DNA of 64,000 nt from Ianthella basta (GCA_964019415.1 OZ025889.1:5807011-5871010); one strand, 5' to 3'. Numbered from the stretch's first letter, positions 1 to 11,300 are shown. Numbers and translations are program-made. Notes: generated from the letters alone by a model not told the origin.

Positions 1-165
1 GCCCAGAGAGAATACTTCGTCCTCGACCGTGATCACTATTGCCTCATTACCAGCCCCTCCAAACACGCAAGCCAGTTTAATACTCGCCAGAAACTCTGGC
101 TCCAACAGACTAAAGATGGGCCATCGACTGAGCTTCTGTGTCTCTGCAGCCATTTTCTCTGCCAT
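1..165 (-). CDS. RCBTB-like protein, N-terminal exon (partial)
   Basis: The minus strand from the ATG at 163-165 gives 55 residues that run off the left edge. The motifs RWPIFSLL, ASIKLACVFG and DEVFSLG closely resemble the start of RCBTB1/RCBTB2 proteins (RCC1 beta-propeller repeats followed by a BTB domain), where KWPIF, ASIRKACVFG and DEVFVFG occupy the same positions. Those proteins are thought to act as adaptors linked to cullin-3 ubiquitin ligases. A second in-frame ATG lies at 151-153, so the true start is one of two. Only the beginning of the first RCC1-type repeat is visible. The identification rests on remembered similarity over a short stretch, but the spacing of the motifs is right. 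Confidence 0.7.
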   Translation of the reverse strand, partial: MAEKMAAETQKLSRWPIFSLLEPEFLASIKLACVFGGAGNEAIVITVEDEVFSLG

Positions 166-586
166 TGCGTAACCTACTCATGCCTCTCCCGCGGGCGCTT
201 AAATAAAGACCGAAGCAAGCGCTTAAATAAATACCGCAGCAAGCGCCCAGGGAAGAGCGCTCGGCTACGTATACGTACGTACTATACGTACCTTTGCTGC
301 CTGACTCATAGTCAGTGACTGACCTGTGCTCCCAATTTGCAGCCCATGCTGGTTCCGCCTTGTGCAACCTGCTCTGGCAGAGGTGTTCATGTTGCTAGCC
401 AGGTGGTACCTTACTACTCTAACCAATGCCGGGGTGTAGGTAGCTAAGCACAAACACATGCTTGCAGCCTGTCCTACAATATAGCTAAGGTTGTTGATGT
501 GATCGTGGTGGGTTGGTAGAAATTTTAGAATAGAAACTATAAGAAAATGGTACAAATGTACAGTTGTTGAATAAATGGAATTACAA
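166..586. other. Spacer between RCBTB-like gene and first CE4 gene
   Basis: No coding signal is evident. A 24 bp unit beginning GCGCTTAAATAAA is repeated twice at 195-218 and 219-242, in the 5' flank of the RCBTB-like gene. The part next to 587 should hold the 3' UTR of the minus-strand CE4 gene. Confidence 0.5.
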
Positions 587-2656
587 TCAAATAATGTCTG
601 GGTTTCTGTATGCAAGTGAATCAGTTGAGTTCCCCACTGCTCTCCGGGCTCCATACCTATAGCTGTACCCTGAGCGCTTGCCAGAGCCTCTCTTACTCTT
701 CATCCACAAGGTGATCAGAACACCCTGCAGATAAGGGAGAAAACAGGACAACAGTAACTAGTGAAATTTTGCAGCATAAGATATGAAGGGGCAGGACTGT
801 ACACTACAGCTGACACCATACAGTGTCTGTAGCATAAGACAATAATATGGTATACCTGTAATGTATACAGACCATGCAATATGTTATGTATGCACACTTA
901 CCACAATAATTACACCAATTATGGTGAGCAAGATGGCACCTCCAACGCCAGCACCCACGGCTGATACAAGGGCTGTGTCAATGGCTCCGTTCTGGGGAGC
1001 TCCAGTGCCATTCTGCACTCCTGTTGCTGGGTTGGTAGGCTCTGGTGACTGAGAGGTGGAGGTCGGTGCTCCAGTGACTGGAGAAGAGGACTGCACAGGC
1101 TGTGATGAGGAATCCACTACTGTCGTTGGTGCAGGTACAGATGAAGTGCTCTCCACTGAAGGTTCAGCAGAACTGCTCTCCACTGGAGGTTCAATAGAAC
1201 TGCTCTCCACTGGAGGTTCAATAGAACTGCTCTCCACTGGAGGTTCAATAGAACTGCTCTCCACTACAGGTTCAATAGAACTGCTCTCCACTGGAGGCTC
1301 AAGGGAAGTGCTTTCCACTGGAGGTACAAGTGAAGTGGTCTCCCCCACAATTACTACTGTCTCACTCGGAGACTCTGACACAACTTCTGAGCTGGTAGTG
1401 GAAGAAGGGTCAATCACTGACGTGCTCACTGGAATTTCAGAGCTTGATGCAACTTCAATTGAAGACGTGGACGTTGGCATCACTTCCAAACTACTGCTGC
1501 TGAGGGCAGCCAAGGCTTCAGGGTCAAGCCCAAGGGGATTTCCAAGAGCTGGTAGCGCAAACGGACATTCGTCGCAGATATTAATTGTCTCAACCGCCTC
1601 AGGGTCATACACACACCTGGTGGACGACTGGTATGGGCACCTTGGAGGAAGAGGGACGGAGGAACAGCTCCAAGGAACAAAGCTGTCAATGTTGCTCAAA
1701 GGGGTGGGATTACGAACCCAATCCAGCATTTTCTGCTGACTGACTACATAGACATCATCCAGGGTCTCAAGGTAAGTGAGAAAGTCATTCAGAGCTTCAA
1801 GGCGGTCCCCAGGGTGGAAGAACCAGGAAGCGTGTGTGTACAGACCAAAAGGAGCTCTGTTCCCATTGTAATGCCTGAGAAAGTTGTCCTGTAACAGATT
1901 GAACCACTCCCGTCTGTTCTGTGGAACGGTGCATGAGTCCAGCATCCCACAGACTGGTCCATTCCTGGGTTGTTGGAGGAAGGGCGTGGGTATGAGCCAG
2001 AGTCCGGGGTAGGAGTTATCTGGGCATAGAGCTGGGCTGTCACACAGAGGGGACTTGTAGTCCAGTGTGAACGGCCAGTACATCGTCCTGCTCGGCATGG
2101 ACGCTTCGTACAGAAATTTCTCGTTGTGCAGTGCTTGCATTTCGTTTTCGCTGACGGCGAGGAAGGGAGCACGGAATCCGCGAATATGGCCCTCCGGCAC
2201 ATTGCCCCACCTCTCGCTTATGGTCTTCATATCTGCTATTTCTCTGGTCAGGTTCCCGACGGTCCCTTCCGTCCACCAGGTTATTGGCTCGCGGTGTGTG
2301 ACGGAGTGATCTGCAATCTCGTGCCCCTCCGACACTATTCGCTCCATCAAGGAATAGTCCGTGAACTGATTGCTGACGAAGAACGTTCCCTGAATAGGGC
2401 AGTTGTTCGGGTTTGTGTGGGCGTTAAGAAACCGGCTGTAGTACTGTTCGTAGTCGATTACTCTGATGCCGTCGTCCATGGATATGGTGACGATCTGCGG
2501 AGTTTGGAAGGCTGCAAGGTTCCCGGGGATGTTGGTGCTGGCGCAGCGGCAGTCGGGGAGGGTACAGAGGGCTGGGTTGCAGGGTTGGGCCGGCTCGCCT
2601 GCTGCAAGCGAGAGGAAGCAAGCCAAAGGGAGCAGCGCGGAGTGGAACGACACCAT
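587..2656 (-). CDS. Chitin deacetylase-like CE4/NodB protein, single domain, membrane anchored
   Basis: Two exons: complement(join(587..724, 902..2656)), 630 aa. The start at 2656 (MVSFHSALLPLACFLSLAAG) gives a signal peptide; an in-frame ATG upstream at 2752 does not. A Cys box (LPDCRC) precedes the NodB domain. Its motifs look intact: SMDDG near residue 60 (metal Asp), HSVTH near 117 (two metal His), FRAPF near 162 and LYTHASWF near 275. A Cys-rich stretch, a Ser/Thr-rich stalk (about 385-560) and one membrane segment (about 565-592) follow. The intron (donor GTAAGT, acceptor CTGCAG, phase 0) falls inside the membrane helix, and exon 2 supplies a basic cytoplasmic tail. The family removes acetyl groups from chitin-like polymers; activity here is inferred from the intact residues. 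It is a diverged relative of the array to its right. Confidence 0.85.
1150..1335 (-). repeat. 27 bp coding minisatellite in the CE4 stalk
   Basis: About six copies of a 27 bp unit encode ESSSIEPPV-type nonapeptides in the Ser/Thr-rich stalk of the 587-2656 gene. Three central copies are nearly identical, which points to recent slippage or unequal exchange. The unit length is a multiple of three, so copy-number change would keep the frame. Confidence 0.8.
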
Positions 2657-2715
2657 CGTAGTTCTGCTTGCAGGCTGTTTGCTGAGCTCTGTTGCGAGAG
2701 AAGTCGCGCTCTTAT

Positions 2716-2736
2716 TGACGTCGTATGATGACGTCA
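2716..2736 (-). promoter_or_regulatory. Paired CRE-like sites upstream of CE4 gene
   Basis: A perfect palindromic TGACGTCA lies at 2729-2736, with a one-base variant TGACGTCG at 2716-2723, 60-80 bp upstream of the ATG at 2656. This is the classical CREB/ATF binding site. Binding is inferred from the motif only. Confidence 0.45.
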
Positions 2737-2925
2737 TGGGAGCATAGTGCACTGTTTGCCAACAGACCTTGTTACAAGAGGTTATCTATCTCATTCTGAA
2801 TGAAGCATGTGTCCTAATGCACGCATTCCTCGAGTTTTTTCGCCGGTTCATTACATTCTACATTCTGTATTAGTAAACTTCGATTTATCTCTCTGACAGT
2901 GGTGATCAATAATGGAGACAAGCGT

Positions 2926-2928
<3 letters not shown>

Positions 2929-2979
<51 letters not shown>
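2929..2979. repeat. (CA)n microsatellite
   Basis: An uninterrupted CA dinucleotide run of about 25 units lies in the spacer left of the LINE fragment. Confidence 0.95.
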
Positions 2980-2980
<1 letters not shown>

Positions 2981-3039
2981 ATGTAATCTTGTAATTGATG
3001 CCAACTCTGATAGACATGCAGATATCTATATTGTGTGCA

Positions 3040-3560
3040 GGCGCACATGCATGCAATAATGGAGGAAATGGAAAACTGCCTGAAACGTAACAGACAAGGA
3101 GATTTCTTCAGGAAGCTAAGGGACCTTAATGCAAACAAAGTTAGGCCTACACCCCAACCATCCTGGATGAAAGTGGACAACTGCTCAAGAGCAAGGATGA
3201 GAAATTGGCACGCTGGAAGAGGCACTTTGAAGGAGTGTTAAATGTATACTGGGCACTGTAACTGAGGAGGTGATTGCTGGGGTGGAAGACCTCTCGGCAA
3301 CAGATGCAGCAGAAGTTCAAGGGGGAAAGTGGAGCGTGCAGTCAGTAAGCTGAAGAATGACAAGGCAGTTGGAAGTGATGAAATAGCGGGAGAGATGGTG
3401 AAGAATGGAGGACAGGTTGTGGGAGCTGCTGAGAGAAGTCTGGAAGATAAAGGAAGTACCTCAAGAATGGAAAAATGCCATCTTGATTCCAATCCACAAA
3501 AAGAAAAGACAGGAAAGTGTGTGATAACTATCAAGGAATCGCCTTGCTGAACATTCGAGG
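3040..3560 (+). pseudogene. Non-LTR retrotransposon reverse transcriptase fragment (degenerate)
   Basis: Pieces of a LINE open reading frame are spread over several frames. They include LARWKRHFEGVLN near 3195, VSKLKNDKAVGSDEI near 3340 and, after a frameshift, VPQEWKNAILIPIHKKK near 3455. In intact LINEs these belong to the region just before and at the start of the reverse transcriptase domain. Stops and frameshifts separate them, and neither the 5' endonuclease nor the catalytic YADD region is present. The ends are approximate. This is a dead, twice-truncated copy. Confidence 0.75.
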
Positions 3561-4487
3561 AAAAGTTCAGCTGCCAGTTGGTGCCGATTTTCCCTTTCTT
3601 TTCAACATTTATTCCGAGTTGTGACTTTCATTAGACTTAACACGGTTACAACCGACTTGTTCATCTTAAGTAAAAGGTGGAGGAAGTGTGTGTGTGTGTG
3701 TTCGTATGCAGTTTGCACTGCATCTAGCAGATCCAATGCTTCCTATACATTCTGCCACTGATCACGTGACCATACAGTGCAGTTTCACATGCAATTGTTG
3801 ATCGCTCACAGATCAGCAATTGTTCAGCTGGTTCAACACCATTTCTAGGCAGCAGTGACACTGGGTCAGACCAGGTGCATGTGTACAATTCCTTCTACAG
3901 TCTGTTTGTATGGTGTAGCATCATTCACACTGTATGTGTGTACACACTATCATACAGTACTGAGTGTGCAATGTTTACACTCCTAAATATGGATTGCCAA
4001 TATTTACATTCAGCTGTGTGCATGTTGCTGCCAGAGGACAAAATAGGCAGACACACCCAAAATCCTCACCTCCACCGCTATGTGAGATATTTTAGATGGA
4101 ATACAATGTTGCCAAACACTTCCTTGGTTGTTTATCTTAAATAAATAAAAAAAATGAATGGCTTCTAGCTAAGAATGGAGTGGGCAGAGTGTGCTGTATA
4201 CAAACAAAGCACAGCTATAATCTTATTACTAGTGGGTCACCCTATCAGATAATGATACATATTGGTCCACATTCAGCAGGACAGCTGCAAGGCAACTGGC
4301 TGCCTATACAGTGCATATCTGACACACACACAGCACTACACTTTATACCACAAGTGGTATTGTGTTAGATTATATACAGAATGATGTCAGCATAATGTAA
4401 TTGTGATGAATGTTTCACCAAATTATGCAACACAGTATTAATTATGCACCACATGATCGAAGTATTTAATTTACCATTGAACAATGC
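3561..4487. other. Spacer with no recognised gene
   Basis: AT-rich sequence with a short GT run near 3690. The open frames here are short and have no recognisable motif. From about 4455 the sequence matches the leader of the repeated palindromic element (TTTACCATTGARCAATGCAG). Confidence 0.5.
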
Positions 4488-4757
4488 AGTGAGGAGACAA
4501 GCTGTCACATCCTGGGATGTGTGCGGTCAACTGAGGATACAGTCACATGGGTGTGTGTGATCATAATAACAATAATATTATTATCATGGTCACACACACC
4601 ACATTGCACACATGTGTACCACATTACACACACAATGTGTGTGATGTGGTGTGCAATAATAACAATATTATTATTATGATCACACACACCCATGTGACTG
4701 TATTCTCTGTTGACTGTACACATCCCATCAGATGTGACAGCTTGTCTCTTCCCGCAG
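4488..4757. repeat. ~270 bp near-palindrome, copy 1 (unit A)
   Basis: Two arms of about 110 bp are inverted copies of each other. The left arm has GAGGAGACAAGCTGTCAC, then CACATGGGTGTGTGTGATCA and an (AATAAT)-type run. The right arm returns through the same blocks to GTGACAGCTTGTCTC. The centre (ACACATGTGT...ACACAATGTGTGT) is itself palindromic. It looks like a MITE or an inverted duplication. The same element opens units B, C and D. No transposase is present. Confidence 0.8.
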
Positions 4758-5494
4758 AATGAGGCGGCGTTTTAGTCATATATACACCTCTGTGTATTGC
4801 ACCTTCTGGCCTGCAACACGTGCAGTCTTAATGACTAGCAGGCTGGGGACCAGAGCCCTATTGATTGCAACCAGTGATTGTCTCCTCCCCTTTAGTCACC
4901 TAGCCTCGCACCCAGTCCCTCTTTACATTCCCTTGCACTTCTGCTCAGGAGGGAGAATGGAACTGTGAATGGAAATAGGGACTGGGTATCAGAGGCTGTC
5001 AGACACCCACAAAGATCGAGACGTCAGTTGTGTCCAGTCTCTGTAGATTCCATTGAAATCAACCTATATCTGCACACCATGTACAATGTAGGCCTACTCC
5101 TCAAGTGGTAGCAGAATGATGTTAATGCATTAAAAATTCATATACACACCACAATGTGGACAGTGTATTGAGTATGCAATACTATAGGGGTATATATACT
5201 AGTGCTAGTCCTGTGAGAGCTGTACACAAGGTTGTTGCACACTCAGAGATACACAGTGGATGATAACATTGTGTTGGTCATGCAATTACAGGACTCCTTT
5301 ACTGACAGCTTCTTATGCATCTTTTTTAATTTGAAGCAATTGATGGTCAGACAATCATTAAATGTTCAAAATTAATGATAATACAAATTAATCTACATTA
5401 GAGCATGTAGGAATATTAATAGTTCAAAATAAATGATACACTTTCCAAATAGTGTGAAGAATATAAACTTGTAATGAATTGCATACAAACATAA
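4758..5494. other. Unit spacer / 3' flank of CE4 copy A
   Basis: Non-coding sequence repeated with small differences after each palindrome (about 11573-13128, 19577-20303, 40043-40776). It should include the 3' UTR of the minus-strand CE4 gene. I see no gene in it. Confidence 0.6.
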
Positions 5495-8400
5495 TCAAGC
5501 CAGGGCAACATTAGTGCTTGGGTTTGTAATAAGTTCTACCTGCAAGGCGGTCACTCCCTTGAAGGCAGCAGCCCTCTTCCTGTTAATGAAGTAAGCGACC
5601 TACACAAAGAGGATTAGCACAGAGGATACATAACAGACATTTCACTCACTGCCACAAACACAATGGTGCTGACACAACATGAAGCAAACGAGTATAGTGA
5701 GATTTCATAACAGATAGTCGTACAATAGCTGACATCACGTACCATGCGATGTGCATGTTCTGTTGGCTATAAAACGTGTACACAGAACCATAACTGCACA
5801 GCACACACACATAGCTATACAGTGTGACTGCACTGCAAAAGGCAGTGTACAACAATGGGTGTGATTAGCACCTATTGGTGATATGTGATATCCTTACCAG
5901 TACTGTAGCTGCAGCAATGCTGGCAGCTGCTACTGTCAGTCCCACCACAAGTCCTACTGCCACGCCAACGGTGCTAGTGGTGTCCGGCTGTAGCCCGGGA
6001 GCCGCTGCACTGCCCTCACTGAAAGCGTTCACTACTGACCTAGAGGGTGTAACAGTCACTGAGGCAGTGTGAACAACTCCTTCTGAGGGGCTAGGTTGAA
6101 CTGTTTCAGAGGAGCTGGATGGAGTCCTCTCTGAGGTGCTGGGTGGAACAGTGTCTGAGGAGCTAGGTCGACCAGTTTCAGAGGAGCTGGATGGAATCCT
6201 CTCTGAGGTGCTGGGTGGAACAGTGTCTGAAGAGCTAGGTCGACCAGTTTCAGAGGAGCCGGGCAGAGTCCTTTCTGAGGAGCTACGTGGAACAGTGTCT
6301 GAGGAGCTAGGTCGACCAGTTTCAGAGGAGCCGGGCAGAGTCCTTTCTGAGGAGCTGGGTGGAGTCCTTTCTGAGGAGCTGGGAGGAACAGTTTTAGAAC
6401 TGGACAGAAACCTTTCTGAGGAGCTAGGTAGAACACCTTCAGAAGAACTAGGTGGAACACTTACAGATGTTGAAAGGTCAGCACGTGTTGTTGAAGGTGA
6501 TAGAGCCTCTGACGATTCTGTCAGTGCTACTGATGCACTGGTGGTAGTTGGTGATAAGGTATCTGCTGCTGATGTGGATGCCACACTGTCTGTCTCTGAT
6601 GTAGAGGGCTGTGTGGACAGGGCTGGGTCTTCCCCTAAGGGATTTCCCAGGCCAGGAGCATATGCCGGACAATCGGCACATAGCTTCAGATACAATCTAC
6701 CAGTGTTTGTTGTGTAGCTGCAAGATGTAGCGTTGCTCTGGTAGTCACATCTTGGGGGAGGGAGGGGGGGACAACCCCATGGCAGAAAGTCACCTATTTC
6801 GCTCAAGGGGGTGGGGCTGCGGACCCAGTCCAACAGCTGTGAGTGAGTGACAAAGTAAGTGTCAGAGAAGTTTGCTACGTAATCAAGGAACTCCTGCAAG
6901 GCCTGCACGCGTTCAGGGAAGTAGAACCATGACACACTAGCATAGAGGCTGAATGGGGCTTTGTTGCCATCGTAGTGTCGGTGAAAGTTGCTCTTGAAGA
7001 AGCTAAGCCACTGGTCTTTGGTCACCGTGTACAGACAGATGTCCAACACCCCGCAAGTGAAGATGGTGCCATCCTGCTCATGAAGAATGTTGGGCAGGAT
7101 CCAGAGGCCAGGGTAGGGGGTGTCAGGGCAGGTGGCTGGGCTGGTGCAGATGGGGGACTTGTAGTCCAGTGTGAAGGGCCAGTACATGGCGGCAGTTTCC
7201 ATGGATGCATCGTACAGAAAGCCATTGTCGTGTAGGACACGCAATGCATTCTCACTTGAGGCACGGAAAGGAGCACGGAACCCCTTGATATCACTCTCTG
7301 CCACATTGGCCCACACTCTTATTATCTCCTTCATGTCCACAATCTCCCGAGTCAGGTTCTCAATACTGGCTCCTGCCCACCAGGAGCTGGGCGATCTTGC
7401 AGTGACGGAGTAGTCGGCTATTTCATGACCCTCTGCATCAAGACTCTCAACCAATGCATGACTTGTGAAGGAATTGCTGACGAAGAAGGTGGCTGGAACA
7501 TTGCATCCATTGGGGTTTGTTCTGCCAGCCAGTACTGGTCTGTGGTAGGTGTCATAGTTCCTCTCCTGAAGGCTACCGATGAAGCCTAAAGTGATCATTT
7601 GTGGAGTGTCACTAGCGGCCAGTTCCCCGGGGATATCTGTTCCTGCACACCGGCAGTTGGGCAGCTGGCAGTCCTCTTGGCTGCAAGCTACAGGGGGGTC
7701 CACAGTCACATTTGGATTGGACACACTTCCATTTGTCCCCTGGATGTCCCCAAACCCAGGGATTACAACAGGACACTGTGAAGTGCTGGGAACTGCACAG
7801 CTCTTGAATTGCATCCAGGGTGGGCCAGGGTAGACACAGCTGACAGCAGCCTGGTAGTTGCAGGAGGGCAGAGGGAGGGAGGGACACTTCCAGGGATTGA
7901 ACTCTTGTATTTCACTCAGGGAGGTGGGGTGGCGGACCCACTCAACCAGTTGGGTATGGGTAACAATATAGGTGTCTTGGAGGTTTGCAGCATAATCCAG
8001 AAACTGCAGCAGTCCTTCAATGCGGTTCTTAGTTGTGTCAAAGAACCAAGCCGCATGGAGGTATATCCCGAAAGGTGCTCGATTGCCATTGTAATGTCGC
8101 TCAAAGTTGGCCACAAGCAGGTCATAGACTTGCTGCTGATTCTGCGGGTACGTGCAACTGTCAAGCATTCCACAGCTGACGCCATTTTCCTGTAGGAGAC
8201 GTATGTTTGGGATGACCCACAGCCCCGGGTAGGCCTCAATGGGACAGGTAGCAGGAGTGCCACACAGGGGAGACTTGTAGTCGAGCGTGAAGGGCCAGTA
8301 CCGGGTGGGGGTCTGCATTGAAGACTCGTACGTGAAGTTATTAGCTTGCAGGACCCTAATTTGGTTCTCACTGGTTGCAAGGAAGGGCGTCCTCCAACCC

Positions 8401-8882
8401 TTGACGCTGTCGCGAGGAAGGCCTCCCCAAGTTTGCATCATGTCCCGCATGCCGACAATCTCACCGGTCATGTCCTCCACACTGCCTCCATGCCACCACG
8501 TGTCCAGCTCCGTTCGGTGCGTGATGGAGTGGGAGGCCATCTCGTGGCCTTCCGCCGCCAGCGTCTGCAGCAGAGCGTAGTCCGTATAGTCGTGGCTGAC
8601 GAAGAAAGTGAAACGGATGTCGCAGCCGTTCGGGTTCTTCCTTCCAGCGAGTATCCTCTTGTAAAACATCTCGTGGTCGATCACTCTCACAGCATCGTCG
8701 AAGCTGATGGTTATCATCTGCGGGGTGGCGTTAGCGGCAAGACCTCCAGGAATGTCCGTTCCAGCACAGCGACAGCTGGGGAGGCTGCATGCTTCGGGCG
8801 CGCAGGGTTGTGCCGTAGCTGCATAGACCGACCCAACCTGAGTTAGCAGAAGAAAAAGACACTTTAAAATCAGAAGCCCCAT
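5495..8882 (-). CDS. Two-domain chitin deacetylase-like protein, copy A
   Basis: Complement(join(5495..5599, 5898..8882)), 1029 aa. The start MGLLILKCLFLLL (8882) begins a signal peptide. An upstream in-frame ATG at 8903 sits where a TATA-like box at 8931-8939 would place transcription start, so the inner ATG is preferred. Domain 1 keeps SFDDA (about residue 61), HSITH (119), WRTPF and YLHAAWF. After a Cys-rich linker, a second NodB domain begins with its own LPNCRC box. There the Asp motif reads GFIGS (about 435), the His motif reads YSVTA (about 491) and the last His region reads YASVSWF, so metal ligands and catalytic His are missing. A Ser/Thr-rich stalk (about 751-965), a membrane helix and a tail from exon 2 follow. 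The intron (GTAAGG donor, phase 0) splits the helix. The likely role is surface chitin or glycan deacetylation by domain 1 and binding by domain 2 (inference). Confidence 0.85.
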
Positions 8883-8930
8883 ACTGCAGTCCGCGATTGG
8901 CATAAGAGATCGTCTTGCAGATGGCACCAG

Positions 8931-8939
8931 TTAAATATA
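8931..8939 (-). promoter_or_regulatory. TATA-like box, CE4 copy A
   Basis: The minus strand reads TATATTTAA, about 50 bp upstream of the MGLL start. Copies C and D have a better TATATAA at the same place. Confidence 0.45.
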
Positions 8940-9601
8940 CTTCATAGCATCGTACGTGATCAAAGAGCGTCACCTCGAAGATCCCATTCCTAGTAATCTG
9001 ATTTAAGCACCCCCTGGCCTTCCTTATTCAGTGCACTCATACCAAAAGTACATATGTGACATAGTACCGGCACAAGGCACGCAAACAGTGAACGTGACTA
9101 TACTAGGCAAATGCAAGCATTATGGGGCGAGCCTGAGCGAGCGTCACATACTCTTGCAGTGATTGTGGCCTAGAAAGTGGGCGATGACAGGAATGGAGCA
9201 CACATGCATGATGGGTGTAGGTGAATGAAACAGGTTATAGGAAATGTGGATAGGCCTACTGAGGACGGACACACCTCCACATGAGTACCAAATGCAGAGC
9301 ATAAGACAGCAAATTACTGCATTGATATATACCAGTTTTCCTCTCAGAGTGTACTGTGTTACAATGGTGCTACTGCAGCTGAAATTGACGAAGTTAGGGG
9401 CAACAACAACTAGCTAACCAGCACCAAGAGTATTTTAGTACTCCTGGTGGTACTGAGACTGAACAAGTACAGATCAATTGGTTCAGCCATACATGGCTGT
9501 GTCATTACAACAATGGGCTGAATAAAACACACACAATACAATGGTATAGGGTGAGGGTTTGGACATAAACACTGTCATGTGACAGTCATGTGACATAGAT
9601 G
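8940..9601. other. Spacer between CE4 copy A and RTF2 fragment
   Basis: Repeated almost unchanged in unit B (16742-17401). It contains no open frame of note. It must hold the CE4 upstream region and the former RTF2 3' flank. Confidence 0.5.
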
Positions 9602-10712
9602 TCACTTGTAAGAATTAAATGTGACCCAGTGAGCTTTGGCTGTCTTCCCCTTTGGCTCGCTGGAGGTGAATATCGACTTGTACGCATCCCTTGCCATGTA
9701 ATCCTCCTCCTCCAACAGCTTCTTCTCTGATAAGACCTTTGTAACCATTTGCTTTGCTGTACCCTTCAAAGTGGTGCCGGTTGGAACAGTAGCAGAAGGC
9801 TTGCTGGCTTTCTTCTCCTTCTTTGTCATAACCGCACCATTCATCTCTGCCCCCTCCACCTTCACAGCTCCCTTGGTCCGGTCCTCTTCACTGTCATTTG
9901 GTTTAGTCCTCTTCCCACTTGGAGGTGCATCATGCTTGTCCTCATCCGACAGCTTATCTCCATTCTGCTGAACAGCAGTATGAACAGCAGAAGCAGATCT
10001 CTTCTTCTGTAAGAAACAAGTAAAAGGACACATGTACATCTCCTTTCCTTTGCTACACAACACAGTGCAGACATGGCAGACTACTCCAGTGCACAGTACA
10101 ACCTCACACGGACACAGCCAACACGCTACAGCACATTCGGGCAGATGTCTAAAATGATCACAGTAATCAGCACTGGTCATGCAGCGTCTTATTCAGTGGG
10201 CACGATAAGTCAATCTCATGTTCTCCACAACCTTGACTGATAACGTTGGCTGGATATGATTTGACGTCATAATTGAATGAAACCTTCAATAGAAATGACA
10301 TCACCAGGATGTTGACATTTGTCACATACCAACACTCCCACACATGAACTAGATTGTAACGTGTGACGCCGCAGTAAATTCATTAACTTGCTACAGAGAC
10401 AAGTAGCACGGCTGACCTACAGTCATGTGCTGTGTAGGAGATGAGTTGTTTTGAGATGGCAGGTTGCAACACTTTGGCAACCAGCGTTGCTATGGAGATC
10501 GTGTCAATGGCTTGCGTACCTTGGACAGTTTTGCCTGCTTCTTCCGTTCCTCAAGTGCGACAGTTTGCTTCTTCACATCTTCTTCGTCTCCATTGATTAC
10601 AATTACATCTTCGGCTGTGAAGGGACGGCTGCAGACATGGCAGTTCTTTGAAGGAGCCTCTTTGAGTGCGCGTTCGGAGAATACACAGCAGCACTGGAGA
10701 AGATACACAAAC
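9602..10712 (-). pseudogene. RTF2 3' fragment, unit A (exons 4 and 5 only)
   Basis: Exon 4 (10520-10712) and exon 5 (9602-10006) match the complete RTF2 gene at 44745-52575, with donor and acceptor sites still in place. Exon 4 carries CCCVFSERALKE and the CHVC of the C-terminal Zn-binding region; exon 5 ends AHWVTFNSYK. The exons for the N terminus and for the YVCPVTG segment are absent, so this copy cannot encode a complete RTF2. Frames are still open, which suggests a recent segmental duplication. Confidence 0.85.
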
Positions 10713-10957
10713 CTGGGGTGGGATCAGAGACAGCAGTGGCATGAAAGTGTACAAGCACAGTTAGATCTGTGATCTAGTGCACCAACAGTTTCAAACAGGA
10801 AACTATTTCCTTTCTGCGTCATCCCTGTGAGTGGTTTGTCAACAAAGGGTTAACAGGACTGCTGGCTGGCATTCTTCACTGCAGCCCTACCAGGCAGCAT
10901 CCGAAGTACGTAGGAAGGATTCGAAGGAATGAGACAACCTAAGAGAAATGGGCTCAC

Positions 10958-11012
10958 CACTCACCCCACACCACTCATCACCACTCACCGCTCATCACTC
11001 ATCACCCTCCAC
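10958..11012 (+). repeat. Short (CTCACCACTCATCA)n-type minisatellite, unit A
   Basis: A short version of the CTCACCGCTCATTACTCATCAC minisatellite that is longer in units B, C and D at the same position beyond RTF2 exon 4. Confidence 0.6.
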
Positions 11013-11058
11013 CACAAGTGCTTAACTTGTGGTGGATACGGAAGCATCCAATCATCAA

Positions 11059-11130
11059 CCATCAGTACGCCACACTGATGAGCCCCAATTAGAACGAAAC
11101 AGCTGTCTGTGGCTCTTCCATCTTTGATGG
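11059..11130 (+). ncRNA. Type I hammerhead ribozyme-like sequence, copy A
   Basis: The core CTGATGA (11075-11081), a stem II region and GAAA (11096-11099) are followed by ACAGCTGT and the cleavage-site C at 11107. Stem I is GCCACA (11069-11074) with TGTGGC (11108-11113). An outer helix CCATCA/TGATGG (11059-11064, 11125-11130) lies beyond an internal loop. Stem III has about 2 bp with a 4 nt loop, as in newt-satellite, Penelope-like-element and retrozyme hammerheads. Stem II here has two mismatches (G-C and C-G pairs at the ends only), so this copy is probably weaker than the one at 19058. Confidence 0.7.
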
Positions 11131-11300
11131 ATGACTGGGGGAAGCGATCACTGGTTGCCAACTTAGTAGGGCTTCGTGCCCCCCTCCCTCCCCTATACCA
11201 ACTGAGACACCAATACTAGTGTAGTTGGTAGGTTAGGTGTAATATCCAGTGATTACCATTTCAATCATATGATCTCTTAAATTTACCATTGAGCAATGCA

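Noticed and set aside
4505-4762. MGVCDHNNNNIIIM-like frames at the four palindromes
   Set aside because: They come from the inverted arms on both strands and contain no domain.
8287-8846. Plus-strand open frames opposite the CE4 domains, repeated in all four copies
   Set aside because: They recur only because the coding strand recurs. No promoter, motif or independent conservation was seen.
9602-10180. Longer protein including CFLQ and upstream residues before KKRSAS in RTF2 exon 5
   Set aside because: The upstream residues are intron; a TTACAG acceptor directly precedes KKRSAS, and phase agrees with exon 4.
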